This document shows positions 26,701-34,492 of a stretch of DNA of 64,000 nucleotides, one piece after another. The first letter of the stretch is position 1. Every line of letters begins with the position of its first letter. The translations under genes were made by a program, and so were the position numbers. The stretch is from Lachnospiraceae bacterium. GTDB taxonomy: Bacteria; Bacillota; Clostridia; Lachnospirales; Lachnospiraceae. The DNA is taken from positions 1 through 64,000 of the forward strand of contig WRBB01000012.1 in assembly GCA_009779895.1 (NCBI GenBank), written 5' to 3'. The notes below the pieces were generated by a model. It worked only from the letters and a program-made list of their open reading frames with translations, did not search any database and was not told the DNA's origin.

Positions 26701-27145
26701 TCTCCAAGAAGAAGAGATAACATTATATACCACAGGGGTACATGCCTTAAAAAGTGCGCTGGGTAGTATTGGGGCAGATGAGTTGTCTCGTATGGCAGCC
26801 AAGCTGGAGGATGCAGGAAACAAAAAAAACATGGGTTTTCTAAACAAAGAGAATCCTGTGTTTTTAGAAAAAATGATATGTTTATTGGACAATATAGAAG
26901 CGATTATTCCACAAAAAGATAAGATGCAGCTGAAAGGAGATGTTTCCCTTTATGAGGCAGATCTGATAGAATTAAAGGAGGCTATGGAAGTCCTGGATTT
27001 TGAAACGATGGACAAAATTTCCACGGTGTTGGAATTTCAAGCGTACGCCGGGGAAATTGCCGGAGCGATGGAAAATATTTTAGAGGCGATGTTAATTGGG
27101 GATTATAAAGAATCTATCATACTGATTGATGCATTGTTACAATAA
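23720..27145 (+). CDS. iron-only hydrogenase-like sensor fused to hybrid histidine kinase with receiver and HPt
   Basis: An 1141-residue fusion. In order: two [4Fe-4S] ferredoxin motifs (CIGCNNC..CP and CIHCGCC..C, residues 10-60); an iron-hydrogenase large-subunit domain with H-cluster-type cysteines C142 (QPCPS), C190 (SPCIGKK), C298 and C302 (NCGLGC); a third Fe-S domain (CHSCGYTSC, about 391-417); HisKA with His448 (SHEIRTPMN); an HATPase (DSGRGI, GMGLGLSIS); a receiver-like domain lacking an acceptor Asp; a true receiver with Asp858 (FMDHMMPG); and an HPt with His1008 (HALKSALG). The catalytic proton-relay Cys before C142 is Pro141, so H2 or redox sensing is more likely than turnover. 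HydDB group C1 describes kinase-linked hydrogenases. It follows the HD-GYP regulator by 11 bases. Confidence 0.9.
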   Translation: MANLVYTKSENCIGCNNCLRSCPVFGANQAQVDETGKNEVHVIAENCIHCGCCIKSCDYGARDYHDDTQDFFADLASGKQITLLVAPSFKTNFIDNYAKIFAFLKAKGVAGIFDVAFGADITTWAYLKYIDDEHRGTIAQPCPSIVNYIEMQIPALLPRLVPVQSPLMCGAIYLKKYKALVGDLAFISPCIGKKDEIDDPNTYGLVRYNVTYQKLISYMEAHGVDLNDYEEAGFDTPLSGLGTLFSNHGGLGENVRFYTGNRFWIKQIEGEVDTYEYLNLALESKSEFPPHLVDVLNCGLGCNYGSATANDYDVNEVEYFQYKLKQGKISDHAALHALYRHFDENLMPEDFVRHYTARPVEKMVATEEEIEQAMLNMSKEEPESRHINCHSCGYTSCRDMAIAIHNGLNTEKNCFYHTKKLMLDEEIARKTIEKVSETKSGFMARMSHEIRTPMNAIIGIAELALQEEVSESVTGHLNTIQQAGNDLLSIVTDVMGYSKIEQNELMIDCAAYDFVSLFHDVIHIIKTKKIDSTLRFVVNIDSRLPSTLVGDEMWIRQILLNILDNAFKFTDKGFVSMDIQGEKTADDEILLKVEINDSGRGIKEEDLEGLFANHARVDVLGSQGMEGMGLGLSISKSLALAMNGDITVKSEHEVGSRFTITILQKVESWDRIAWVEKPEFYKVLIYERRKVYRFSFMETFRNLGIMYTMVKDDTEFYHELSRGDYNYMLIPANLLVNIMPIVTRLRSEAKIMLLADPGEYHEKGKDKILLTMPIHAISVANALKGIQNKGFAVNGNKMLGTFFRAPEARILVVDDIETNLRVAEGLLLPYEMRIDLCKSGEEAINRVRRYSYDIVFMDHMMPGLSGVEATKAIRELEGERFQTMPIIALTANAVAGMREMFLQNGMDDFISKPIDIAKLKGILEKWIPTEKLMKYESSQEVLEVSKKSSHNLEIPGVDVDKGIIMIGGTVEGYTRTLRIFYQDGRDKVVALEKYLQEEEITLYTTGVHALKSALGSIGADELSRMAAKLEDAGNKKNMGFLNKENPVFLEKMICLLDNIEAIIPQKDKMQLKGDVSLYEADLIELKEAMEVLDFETMDKISTVLEFQAYAGEIAGAMENILEAMLIGDYKESIILIDALLQ

Positions 27146-27179
27146 TAAGAGAGTGAGGACAGCAGAGGAGGAAATAAAA

Positions 27180-29735
27180 ATGAAGAATAAGCAACTTACA
27201 AATGACTTGATTTGGTTAGGCACACTGGATCCGGATTTACGCGTGTTTGATATTATTATGTATACAGAGCATGGAACCACCTATAATGCCTATTTGTTAA
27301 AGGGTTCTGAAAAAAATGCTTTGATTGAAACTACAAAACCCAAATGCTGGGATGACTATATTACTTCCATTAAAAAATATGTGGCAGTAGAAGAGATTGA
27401 TTATATTGTGCTGAACCATACGGAGCCGGATCATTCCGGCTGTGTGGTTAATTTGATTGAATTAAATCCCGGGATAACGATTGTGGGAACAGGTGGTGCG
27501 ATTGGTTTCTTGAAAGAAATTGTTAATCAAGATTTTAATAGTATGATTGTCAAAGAGGGGGATACGTTATCCTTAGGAAATAAAACTCTTTCTTTTATGC
27601 CGTTGCCAAATTTGCATTGGCCGGATACGATGTTTACTTATGTGCCGGAGGATGCATTGCTTTTTACCTGTGATAGTTTTGGTGCGCATTATTCTCATGA
27701 AGGTGTGCTTAGAAGCACAGTGAGCAATGAAAAAGATTACAAAGAAACATTAAAATACTATTTTGACAATATTATTGGCCCATACAAGCATCCTTTTATG
27801 GTGAATGCTTTGAAACGAATTGAGGGCTTACCGATTAAAATGATTTGTGTGGGTCATGGACCTGTTTTGGATAGTCATGTGGAAGAAACCATTGCCCAGT
27901 ATAAAAGGTGGTGCCAAGTGCCTGAGAAGTCGGCAGAGCATTTGGTGGTCATGCCTTATGTAAGTGCCTATGGTTATACAAAGTTTTTGGCGGAAGAAAT
28001 TGGTAAGGGTGTACAAGCTAGCGGCAATGTGGAAGTGTTGCTTTATGATATGGTTGAAGAAAAGAATACCTATGAAGTGATGCAGAAAATGCCAATCGCA
28101 GATGGTATTTTATTTGGTACCCCTACGATTGTAGGAGAGGCTTTGCCGCCGATTTTATCTTTGATGGTGCCCATGCATGCTGTGACTTACAAAGGAAAAT
28201 TAGCCAGCGCTTTTGGTAGTTATGGTTGGAGTGGTGAGGGTGTACCTCATGTAATTGAGCGTTTGCATCAATTAAAATTTAAGGTATTAGATGGTTTTCG
28301 CATTCGCTTTAAGCCCAATGAAAATGAGTTAAAGGATGCGTTTGATTATGGTTATAACTTTGGTTGTGTCTTACAAAATATAGAGAATAAAAGAAAAATA
28401 ACAGATGACGTAAAGAAGATGAAAAAATGCGTTGTTTGCGGTGCAGTTTTTGAAGATGGTGTGGATATCTGTCCCATTTGTGGGGTGGGTAGCGATCATT
28501 TTATTGATGTGGAAGTGGCGGTACAAGATTTTGAGAAAAACACCAAGGAGAAGTTTTTGGTGCTTGGTGGTGGTGCATCTGCATATCATGCAGCAAAAGC
28601 CATTCGGGAGCGAAATAAGACGGCAGAAATCACTATGGTTTCCAATGAATCCGAATTGCCTTATGTTCGTACGATGCTAACCAAATCTATGTTGGCGGCC
28701 TATTCGGATGGACAAATGGCCATTGCACCTGCTGATTGGTATGAAGAAAATGGCATTGTCGTATTGTTAAATACAGAGATAACGGCCATTGATGTTATGG
28801 CAAAAGAGGTGGTTTGTGGTAATCAAAAATTAATCTATGATAAGTTGATTTATGCTTTGGGGGCGGAATCCCTTGTACCACCCATTACAGGTATTGAGAG
28901 AGACCATGTGGTGGAGGTTCGTAAAATAAAGGATGTAGATAAAATCAAATCTATGTTGGATACGGTAGAGGATGTTGTGATTATTGGTGGTGGTGTGTTA
29001 GGGTTAGAGGCGGCTGGTCAGATGATACGTGCCAAGAAAAAAGTAACCGTTTTGGAAAGGATGGATCGATTATTGCCAAAACAGTTGGATGAAGGGGCTT
29101 CTTTGATGTTGTCAAAAGCTTTGCGTGCCAAGGGCTTGCACCTTATAACAGGCGCAAAGATTTCTGAAATTTCGAAGCGGGAAGTGCTGTTGGAAGACGG
29201 CAGCAGCTATGAAGCGCAATTGGTGATTGTATCTACGGGAATAAAAAGCAATACGAAAATTGCAAAAGAGGCAGGAATTGCGATAGATCGTTGTGTAGAT
29301 GTAGATGATAATATGCGTACAAGTGTGGCTGATGTTTATGCTTGCGGTGATTGTGCTTCCTATCATGGGACGAACTTTGCTCTTTGGGAGCAGGCTGTGG
29401 AGATGGGGGAAGTGGCAGGTGCCAATGCGGCAGGCGAAGCGTTGATTTATCAAGGTGCAGAAATCCCGGTGACATTTTTAGGTTTGGGTGTGGCCTTATA
29501 TGTTTTGGGTGATATCGGAAAAGAGGGGGAAGAAAACTATCGTACGATAGAGATGAAAGATGAGAAACGGCTGACCTATGAAAAATTATTTTTTAGCAAT
29601 AATCGCTTGATGGGGGTTATTTTGCTGGGAGATATTTCTAAGGCGGCAGTATGGGCAGAAAAAGTAAAAAATAAGGCGACATACAATGATGTAACTGGAA
29701 GTTTCGATGGGGAAATTCTCCCCTTTACTTTGTGA
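27180..29735 (+). CDS. class F flavodiiron protein fused to rubredoxin and NADH:rubredoxin reductase domains
   Basis: An 851-residue soluble enzyme that reduces O2 (and possibly NO) with NAD(P)H. Domain 1 (about 1-250) is the diiron beta-lactamase-like core with H80xE82xD84H85 in HTEPDHSG, then LHWPDTM, CDSFGAH and GHGP, so all ligands are present. Domain 2 (about 255-400) is flavodoxin. Residues ~415-440 form a short-spaced rubredoxin (CVVCG...CPICG). Residues ~455-790 are a pyridine nucleotide-disulfide reductase (VLGGGASAYHAA, VIIGGGVLGLEAA, ACGDCA), followed by a short tail. This is the class F layout known from Clostridioides difficile. ATG 27180 follows AGAGGAGG. The gene belongs to the redox-signalling run, 34 bases after the sensor kinase. 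Confidence 0.93.
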   Translation: MKNKQLTNDLIWLGTLDPDLRVFDIIMYTEHGTTYNAYLLKGSEKNALIETTKPKCWDDYITSIKKYVAVEEIDYIVLNHTEPDHSGCVVNLIELNPGITIVGTGGAIGFLKEIVNQDFNSMIVKEGDTLSLGNKTLSFMPLPNLHWPDTMFTYVPEDALLFTCDSFGAHYSHEGVLRSTVSNEKDYKETLKYYFDNIIGPYKHPFMVNALKRIEGLPIKMICVGHGPVLDSHVEETIAQYKRWCQVPEKSAEHLVVMPYVSAYGYTKFLAEEIGKGVQASGNVEVLLYDMVEEKNTYEVMQKMPIADGILFGTPTIVGEALPPILSLMVPMHAVTYKGKLASAFGSYGWSGEGVPHVIERLHQLKFKVLDGFRIRFKPNENELKDAFDYGYNFGCVLQNIENKRKITDDVKKMKKCVVCGAVFEDGVDICPICGVGSDHFIDVEVAVQDFEKNTKEKFLVLGGGASAYHAAKAIRERNKTAEITMVSNESELPYVRTMLTKSMLAAYSDGQMAIAPADWYEENGIVVLLNTEITAIDVMAKEVVCGNQKLIYDKLIYALGAESLVPPITGIERDHVVEVRKIKDVDKIKSMLDTVEDVVIIGGGVLGLEAAGQMIRAKKKVTVLERMDRLLPKQLDEGASLMLSKALRAKGLHLITGAKISEISKREVLLEDGSSYEAQLVIVSTGIKSNTKIAKEAGIAIDRCVDVDDNMRTSVADVYACGDCASYHGTNFALWEQAVEMGEVAGANAAGEALIYQGAEIPVTFLGLGVALYVLGDIGKEGEENYRTIEMKDEKRLTYEKLFFSNNRLMGVILLGDISKAAVWAEKVKNKATYNDVTGSFDGEILPFTL

Positions 29736-29792
29736 TGCCAAAGTCGGTATAATCGAATTATGATTCTGTGAGAAAATGGGGGGAATGTTTTT

Positions 29793-30299
29793 ATGGGAAC
29801 AGAAATAGCAGGCGTGATACCGATTGTATTTTCGCCAAAGAGCAGCCGTCCGAATATTGACGCAAAGAAGTTTAGCAAAAATTTTTTTGACCACTATGAT
29901 GTAGAAAAGTTTGCGTTGGGTACAACTTATATCATCAAGGAAAAGGTATTGCTGGAAAATTATAGGGCTTTTCTCAGTGAGTTTCATAATCTGATTGAAG
30001 ATGTTTATGCGCCGGAGGATTTGGAAATTTTTATCAACATGCCAAGGCCAAAGACCTTAGATGATTTTGTTGAATCTTTTCATCGGGATAGTTTGGAGGG
30101 TTTTTCGCCTTATGTATATGATTGTGAGTCATCATTTTCTACATTAGGTTGTCATTGCTCCTTGTATTTTCATTTTTATAGCGGTAGTTACCGGGCGACG
30201 TTAGAAGAGCATAGAACACTGTTGCATTTTGAAAAGGTACTGGCAAAAGTGATGAAAAATCCCTTGGCCGATGCGATAAAGATAGGATTATATGGATGA
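29793..30299 (+). CDS. hypothetical protein, 168 residues
   Basis: I do not recognise this protein. It is soluble, with no signal peptide or membrane helix, and begins MGTEIAGVIPIVFSPKS. It is rich in aromatic residues and His (FHRDSLEGFSPYVYDCESSF, CHCSLYFHFYSGSY); the two adjacent cysteines in CHC and the nearby CE are possible metal ligands. The gene starts 57 bases after the flavodiiron gene, with GGGGGGAATG ahead of the ATG at 29793, and may be the last member of the redox unit. A terminator hairpin for the facing gene follows. Function unknown. Confidence 0.6.
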   Translation: MGTEIAGVIPIVFSPKSSRPNIDAKKFSKNFFDHYDVEKFALGTTYIIKEKVLLENYRAFLSEFHNLIEDVYAPEDLEIFINMPRPKTLDDFVESFHRDSLEGFSPYVYDCESSFSTLGCHCSLYFHFYSGSYRATLEEHRTLLHFEKVLAKVMKNPLADAIKIGLYG

Positions 30300-30303
30300 A
30301 ATC

Positions 30304-30337
30304 AAAAAAAGAGGGTTTGTATTTTTAACAAACCCTC
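30304..30337 (-). terminator. intrinsic terminator of the araC-ogt unit
   Basis: Stem GAGGGTTTGT (30311-30320) with ACAAACCCTC (30328-30337). On the minus strand it is followed by seven T residues. The plus side has only ATATATAG, so it mainly serves the minus-strand gene. Confidence 0.85.
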
Positions 30338-30345
30338 ATATATAG

Positions 30346-30948
30346 CTATGAAACAGGATAGCCCTCCAATTTTAACAAGTACTTTTTTTTGTCCAATCCT
30401 CCGGCATAACCGGTTAAACTATCATCTGCGCCCACCACGCGGTGACAGGGGATGATGATGGAGATTGGATTATGGCCGACAGCTCCGCCAATGGCTTGGG
30501 CCGAGCCTTTTTTTGCTTTTCCTTGTTCTGCCAATTTTGAACCGATGTCTCCATAGGTAGTCACTTCGCCAAAGGGTATTTTTAATAGTTCTCCCCAAAT
30601 AAGTTGGCGGAATGCACTTCCCTCTGCTTTGATGGGTGGGAAAAAGTCGGGATTTTTCCCGGAGAAATAAAGATCAAGCCAATGCTTTACTTCATCAAAA
30701 AGAGGTAAGGTACTTTTTTTGATAACCTTTATTTTGAAAGGATTATGTTTCTTTTTTAGATCAGATTCTTGATTCGTTTCTATTTTTTTTGCCTCTCCCT
30801 CTGTTTTGCTGTGGATGCGGTTGCCAAATTCATAAATAAATTCCGGAAAATATTTCTGATGTTCGAACCAAAGGCCGGTGAGAGATTTGCCGTCGCTGGT
30901 CAAATAAATTATGCCCAATGGGGATGTGTAGTTGTGTAAAAATTGCAT
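30346..30948 (-). CDS. ogt: methylated-DNA-protein-cysteine methyltransferase
   Basis: A 200-residue repair protein that takes the alkyl group from O6-alkylguanine onto its own Cys. The active-site motif is IPCHRVVGA, preceded by PFGEVTTYGDIG and AVGHNPISIIIPC; the end YLLKLEG is typical. The N-terminal domain starts SPLGIIYLTSDG and LTGLWFEHQKYFP. Between residues ~47 and 75 is a Lys/Glu-rich insert not found in most family members, which makes the protein about 25 residues longer than usual. The start follows AGGAGGAAAC. It lies 12 bases after the AraC-type gene on the same strand, so the two are probably one transcript, but a functional link is not evident. Confidence 0.9.
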   Translation of the reverse strand: MQFLHNYTSPLGIIYLTSDGKSLTGLWFEHQKYFPEFIYEFGNRIHSKTEGEAKKIETNQESDLKKKHNPFKIKVIKKSTLPLFDEVKHWLDLYFSGKNPDFFPPIKAEGSAFRQLIWGELLKIPFGEVTTYGDIGSKLAEQGKAKKGSAQAIGGAVGHNPISIIIPCHRVVGADDSLTGYAGGLDKKKYLLKLEGYPVS

Positions 30949-30960
30949 ATTTGTTTCCTC

Positions 30961-31815
30961 CTAGAAATTTTTTCGATATTCGCTGGGTGTCATATGTAAA
31001 AAGTTTTTAAAGGCCCTGCTATAGGTCAAGGTATTATGAAATCCCACTGAAGTTGCAATGGCATTAATGGAAAGCTTGGAGTAAGTCAGTAGTTCTTTTG
31101 ACTTATTCACACGGAATTCACTTAAATACTGATGGACCGTTTGACCGGTATGCTCTTTAAATAATTTACAAAAATAAAACTTAGAAAAACTTACCTCCTC
31201 ACAAATGATGTCTACATTGAGTTCTTTCATATAGTTTGTTGCAATGTATTTTAGAGATTGTATCACGACGGTTTCTTGCACAGGCGTAATAACGCGTGCC
31301 GCAATGATGTTTTGGGAAATAACAAATAGTTCAAACAAAATATTGTGGACAATGAGTCCGGCTCTGATATCATCATAGGTTTCTCCGTCAAATTTTATTG
31401 TAACTGCATCTAAAAGGTAATCAATAATAGAGGTTAAAGGACTACAGGGAATCACACTGGTGCTGGTTCGTAACATATTGTAATACCGTTTCGCATGGGT
31501 TCCTTGAAAAACAATGTAGAGATATCGCCAGTTTTTGCTGGCTTGGGTAAAGGTTAAGGGTGCATTGCAAGCGGAAACGATGACGTTGTTTGGTTGAACA
31601 TATAAAGTAGAATGATTTTTGCTAAAACGTACAATGCCGGAGAGGGGATAGAGAATAATAAACTCATCATAATTGTTATTTTTTCCCACACTAAATTTTT
31701 TATCATTGCTATAACCGCATTCTTTTATAAAAAAAGGGAGGCTATTTCGAGCGGATGTGCTTTCGCATTTTTGTTTGATATAATTTTTTGGAAAGTTTCT
31801 TTTTGGCAATTTCAT
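30961..31815 (-). CDS. AraC family transcriptional regulator
   Basis: A 284-residue regulator. The N-terminal ~150 residues are a cupin-like ligand-binding domain (LYPLSGIVRFSK, YVQPNNVIVSACNAP). The C-terminal ~100 form the double helix-turn-helix of AraC/XylS, with YLSEFRVNKSKELL, SINAIATSVGFHNTLTYSRAFKNFLHMTPSEYRK. It is divergent from a sugar-type ABC transporter and a pair of direct repeats spaced 21 bp lies between them, so it most likely activates that transporter in response to its substrate. The start ATG at 31815 lies in the 3' arm of an inverted repeat, with the ribosome binding site GAGAGGAT in the loop. Confidence 0.88.
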   Translation of the reverse strand: MKLPKRNFPKNYIKQKCESTSARNSLPFFIKECGYSNDKKFSVGKNNNYDEFIILYPLSGIVRFSKNHSTLYVQPNNVIVSACNAPLTFTQASKNWRYLYIVFQGTHAKRYYNMLRTSTSVIPCSPLTSIIDYLLDAVTIKFDGETYDDIRAGLIVHNILFELFVISQNIIAARVITPVQETVVIQSLKYIATNYMKELNVDIICEEVSFSKFYFCKLFKEHTGQTVHQYLSEFRVNKSKELLTYSKLSINAIATSVGFHNTLTYSRAFKNFLHMTPSEYRKNF

Positions 31816-31840
31816 ATATAAAATCCTCTCATATATGAAA
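31810..31840 (-). promoter_or_regulatory. inverted repeat around the araC-type start codon
   Basis: Arms TTTCATATAT (31810-31819) and ATATATGAAA (31831-31840), perfect over 10 bp, with an 11-base loop. On the minus strand the ribosome binding site GAGAGGAT is in the loop and the ATG in the 3' arm. It could be an RNA hairpin limiting initiation or a DNA operator. A six-codon frame, ATG at 31832 to TGA at 31814-31812, overlaps the start. Confidence 0.5.
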
Positions 31841-31854
31841 TTTTAGCAAATAAG

Positions 31855-31889
31855 TATCAAAAAAGCAAGAAACGATATCAAAAAAGCAA
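31855..31889. promoter_or_regulatory. 21-bp-spaced direct repeats, probable AraC-type operator
   Basis: TATCAAAAAAGCAA occurs at 31855-31868 and 31876-31889, exactly 21 bp apart, i.e. two helical turns, which is the spacing of AraC-family half-sites. A weaker related copy (TGATATTGAT) follows at about 31894-31903. The site lies between the regulator gene and the ABC transporter operon. Confidence 0.65.
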
Positions 31890-31973
31890 AAAATGATATT
31901 GATTTCTATTTTAAATGGGGTTAAAAATATCATAACACATGGAGCGTATTTGGAAAAAGGAGAATAGATAAGG

Positions 31974-33482
31974 ATGGGCAATTATATCTTGGAGTTAAAA
32001 GATGTAGTCAAAACCTTTGGTGGTGTTACGGCATTAGACGGTGTGCACTTTCATTTGAAAAAAGGTGAGATTCATGCTTTGATGGGTGAAAATGGTGCTG
32101 GTAAGTCAACATTTATAAAAGTAATCACCGGCGTCCATCAACCGGACAGTGGTGTTATGTTAATTGAGGGGGAAGAAAAATCATTTCGCTCAACCAATGA
32201 ATCAGCAAAAGTAGGTATTGCAGCAATTTATCAGCATGTTACATCATTTCCGGATTTGTCTGTAACAGAAAATATTTTTATGGGTCAGGAAATTAAAAAT
32301 AAAGTTGGTCTTTACAATTGGAAATTGATGACACAAAAAGCCAATGAGCTGATCTCTTCTTTGAGCAGTGAGATTGATGTCAGCAAACCGATGGGAACAT
32401 TGAGTGTGGCAAAGCAACAATTGGTTGAAATTGCCAAAGCATTGTCCCGGGATGCCAATATTTTGATTATGGATGAGCCGACCGCATCTTTGACTCGGAC
32501 AGAGTGTGAGCAATTGTATCGTATTACAGAGCGTTTGCGGGATGAAGGGGTTTCTATTATTTTTATTACCCATAAGTTTGAGGATATGTATCGTTTGGCC
32601 ACAAAGGTGACAGTGTTGCGTGATGCCCAATACATTGGTTGTTGGGATGTGGATAAGATTTCCAATCAAAAATTGATTGCAGAAATGGTTGGCCGGGAAT
32701 TAAGCCAGATGTATCCGCCAAAAACAGCGAAGCCGGGTGATATTTTATTGGAAGTGAATCATATTTCCAAAGAGGGTTATTTTAAAAATGTTTCTTTTGA
32801 TGTTAGAAAGGGTGAAATTGTAGCCTTAACAGGTTTGGTGGGTGCTGGTAGGACCGAGGTAGTACAAAGTTTGTTTGGTATTATGAGACCGGATAGTGGC
32901 TCCATTCGGTTGGAGGGAAAAGAAATCAATGTGAAAAGTTCTATGGAAGCACTGCGCCATGGCATTGGTTTATTGCCGGAGGATAGGCAGATGGAGGGCT
33001 TGATTAATGAATTGCCAATCTATCAAAATGTTTCCTCGGCGGCTATGTATAAGTTCAATAAGGGTGCTTTGTTACAACAGGAAGAAGAAATAAAAAATGC
33101 CATTGCCTTATGTCAGAAAATACAATTAAAAGCAAAGGATATCAGTATGCCGCCCTCTTCTCTTTCCGGCGGAAATCAGCAAAAAGTTGTGTTTGCAAAA
33201 TTATTAAGTTGTGATTTGAAAGTTTTGATTTTAGATGAACCAACCAAAGGAATTGACGTAGGCGCCAAGTATTCGATTTATGAAATTATGAATGAGCTGG
33301 CGGAGCGTGGTTATGGGATTATAATGGTTTCTTCAGAAATGCCGGAAGTACTTGGTATGGCCGATCGAATTGTGGTGATGCGTTCCGGTCGTGTGACGGC
33401 CGAGTTTGAAACTACAGGAACCACCCAAGAAATGATTTTAGAGGCATCTTTGAAGCAAAAAGAGGAGGAGCGTGCATCATGA
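31974..33482 (+). CDS. sugar ABC transporter double ATPase (RbsA/RhaT/LsrA type)
   Basis: A 502-residue protein with two ABC ATPase domains, as in carbohydrate uptake transporter family 2. Domain 1 has Walker A GENGAGKST near residue 39 and Walker B LIMDEPTASL; its signature is LSVAKQQ. Domain 2 has the degenerate P-loop GLVGAGRTE, signature LSGGNQQK and LILDEPTKGID. With two permease genes and one binding protein following, the set resembles RhaTPQS (rhamnose) and LsrACDB (autoinducer 2). No rhamnose or AI-2 catabolic or kinase genes occur nearby, so the substrate is open. First gene of the operon; ATG overlap with the next gene is four bases. Confidence 0.9.
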   Translation: MGNYILELKDVVKTFGGVTALDGVHFHLKKGEIHALMGENGAGKSTFIKVITGVHQPDSGVMLIEGEEKSFRSTNESAKVGIAAIYQHVTSFPDLSVTENIFMGQEIKNKVGLYNWKLMTQKANELISSLSSEIDVSKPMGTLSVAKQQLVEIAKALSRDANILIMDEPTASLTRTECEQLYRITERLRDEGVSIIFITHKFEDMYRLATKVTVLRDAQYIGCWDVDKISNQKLIAEMVGRELSQMYPPKTAKPGDILLEVNHISKEGYFKNVSFDVRKGEIVALTGLVGAGRTEVVQSLFGIMRPDSGSIRLEGKEINVKSSMEALRHGIGLLPEDRQMEGLINELPIYQNVSSAAMYKFNKGALLQQEEEIKNAIALCQKIQLKAKDISMPPSSLSGGNQQKVVFAKLLSCDLKVLILDEPTKGIDVGAKYSIYEIMNELAERGYGIIMVSSEMPEVLGMADRIVVMRSGRVTAEFETTGTTQEMILEASLKQKEEERAS

Positions 33483-34492
33483 CAAAGGAAAAAACAACTT
33501 TTTTAAGCCTTTTGAAACGTTTGCCTCATATGCGAAACTTTGGTTTGATTATGGCTTTTATTGCTCTTTTGATTGTTGCAGCAATCATCACACCGGCTAT
33601 GTATTCTTGGAATTCAATTATCAATATGTTACAAAACAATGCGGTGTTTGGTTTGCTGTCGATGGGTGTTATGTTTGTGATTTTGACGGGTGGGATTGAC
33701 CTTTCCATTGCTTCAACATTGGGCTTGTCGGGTGTGATTACCACATCTTTGATGAGTGAAAATATGAATGTTCCGGCGATTGTCTGGGTTTTGTTGGGCA
33801 TTGGGGTTGGAATTTTTTGCGGTGCTTTTAATGGGTTTTTGGTCGGTTATTTAAAAATGGTACCAATGATTGCCACTTTAGGAACCATGTATATTTTCCG
33901 TGGTTTTGCTTTTTTGGCCAGTGGAGGCGACTGGTGGTTTCCGCATCAATTTTCGGATGGTTATGTAAATATGGCGATTGGCCGGTTTTTAGGGATTCCC
34001 AATATTATTTGGTTTTTTGTAATAATTTTGATTTTGTCTGCTATTTTTTTGGGATATACAGCCTATGGACGGCGTATTTATGCAGTTGGAACCAATAAGG
34101 AGTCTGCACGCATTGCAGGGATTAAGCAAGAGCGTATCATTTTGTTGGCATTTACTTTATGCGGCGCATTATCCGGCTTGGCAGGTATGCTTTTTACAGC
34201 CAATTATGCCATTTGTAACCATGCCATCGGCACAGGTTTTGAAATGACTGCCATTGCCATCTGCATTTTGGGTGGTGTAAGCATCACGGGAGGACGTGGT
34301 AAGGTAGATGGTGTGGTGATTGCTTTTTTGATGATGAGTGTCATTACTTATTTCATCAGTTTATTGCCGGGTTTAAGTGTTTGGCAAAGTGCCATTCAGG
34401 GCGGAATTATTATCATTGCGGTTTTGATTAATGTGTTTACCATTCGCTCTTCTGAAAAACGTGTTTTGAAAGAAAGGGGGGCATTAATCTAA
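33479..34492 (+). CDS. sugar ABC transporter permease 1 (RhaP/LsrC type)
   Basis: A 337-residue BPD_transp_2 permease with about ten helices, including the conserved GGIDLSIAS and AVGTNKESARIAGI segments, the latter being the cytoplasmic coupling loop. It overlaps the ATPase gene by ATGA and the second permease by one base, so the three are probably translationally coupled. Presence of two different permeases predicts a heterodimeric membrane channel, as in rhamnose and AI-2 importers. A notable Trp/Phe-rich segment (SGGDWWFPHQFSDG) replaces the usual short loop before the sixth helix. Confidence 0.88.
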   Translation: MTKEKTTFLSLLKRLPHMRNFGLIMAFIALLIVAAIITPAMYSWNSIINMLQNNAVFGLLSMGVMFVILTGGIDLSIASTLGLSGVITTSLMSENMNVPAIVWVLLGIGVGIFCGAFNGFLVGYLKMVPMIATLGTMYIFRGFAFLASGGDWWFPHQFSDGYVNMAIGRFLGIPNIIWFFVIILILSAIFLGYTAYGRRIYAVGTNKESARIAGIKQERIILLAFTLCGALSGLAGMLFTANYAICNHAIGTGFEMTAIAICILGGVSITGGRGKVDGVVIAFLMMSVITYFISLLPGLSVWQSAIQGGIIIIAVLINVFTIRSSEKRVLKERGALI

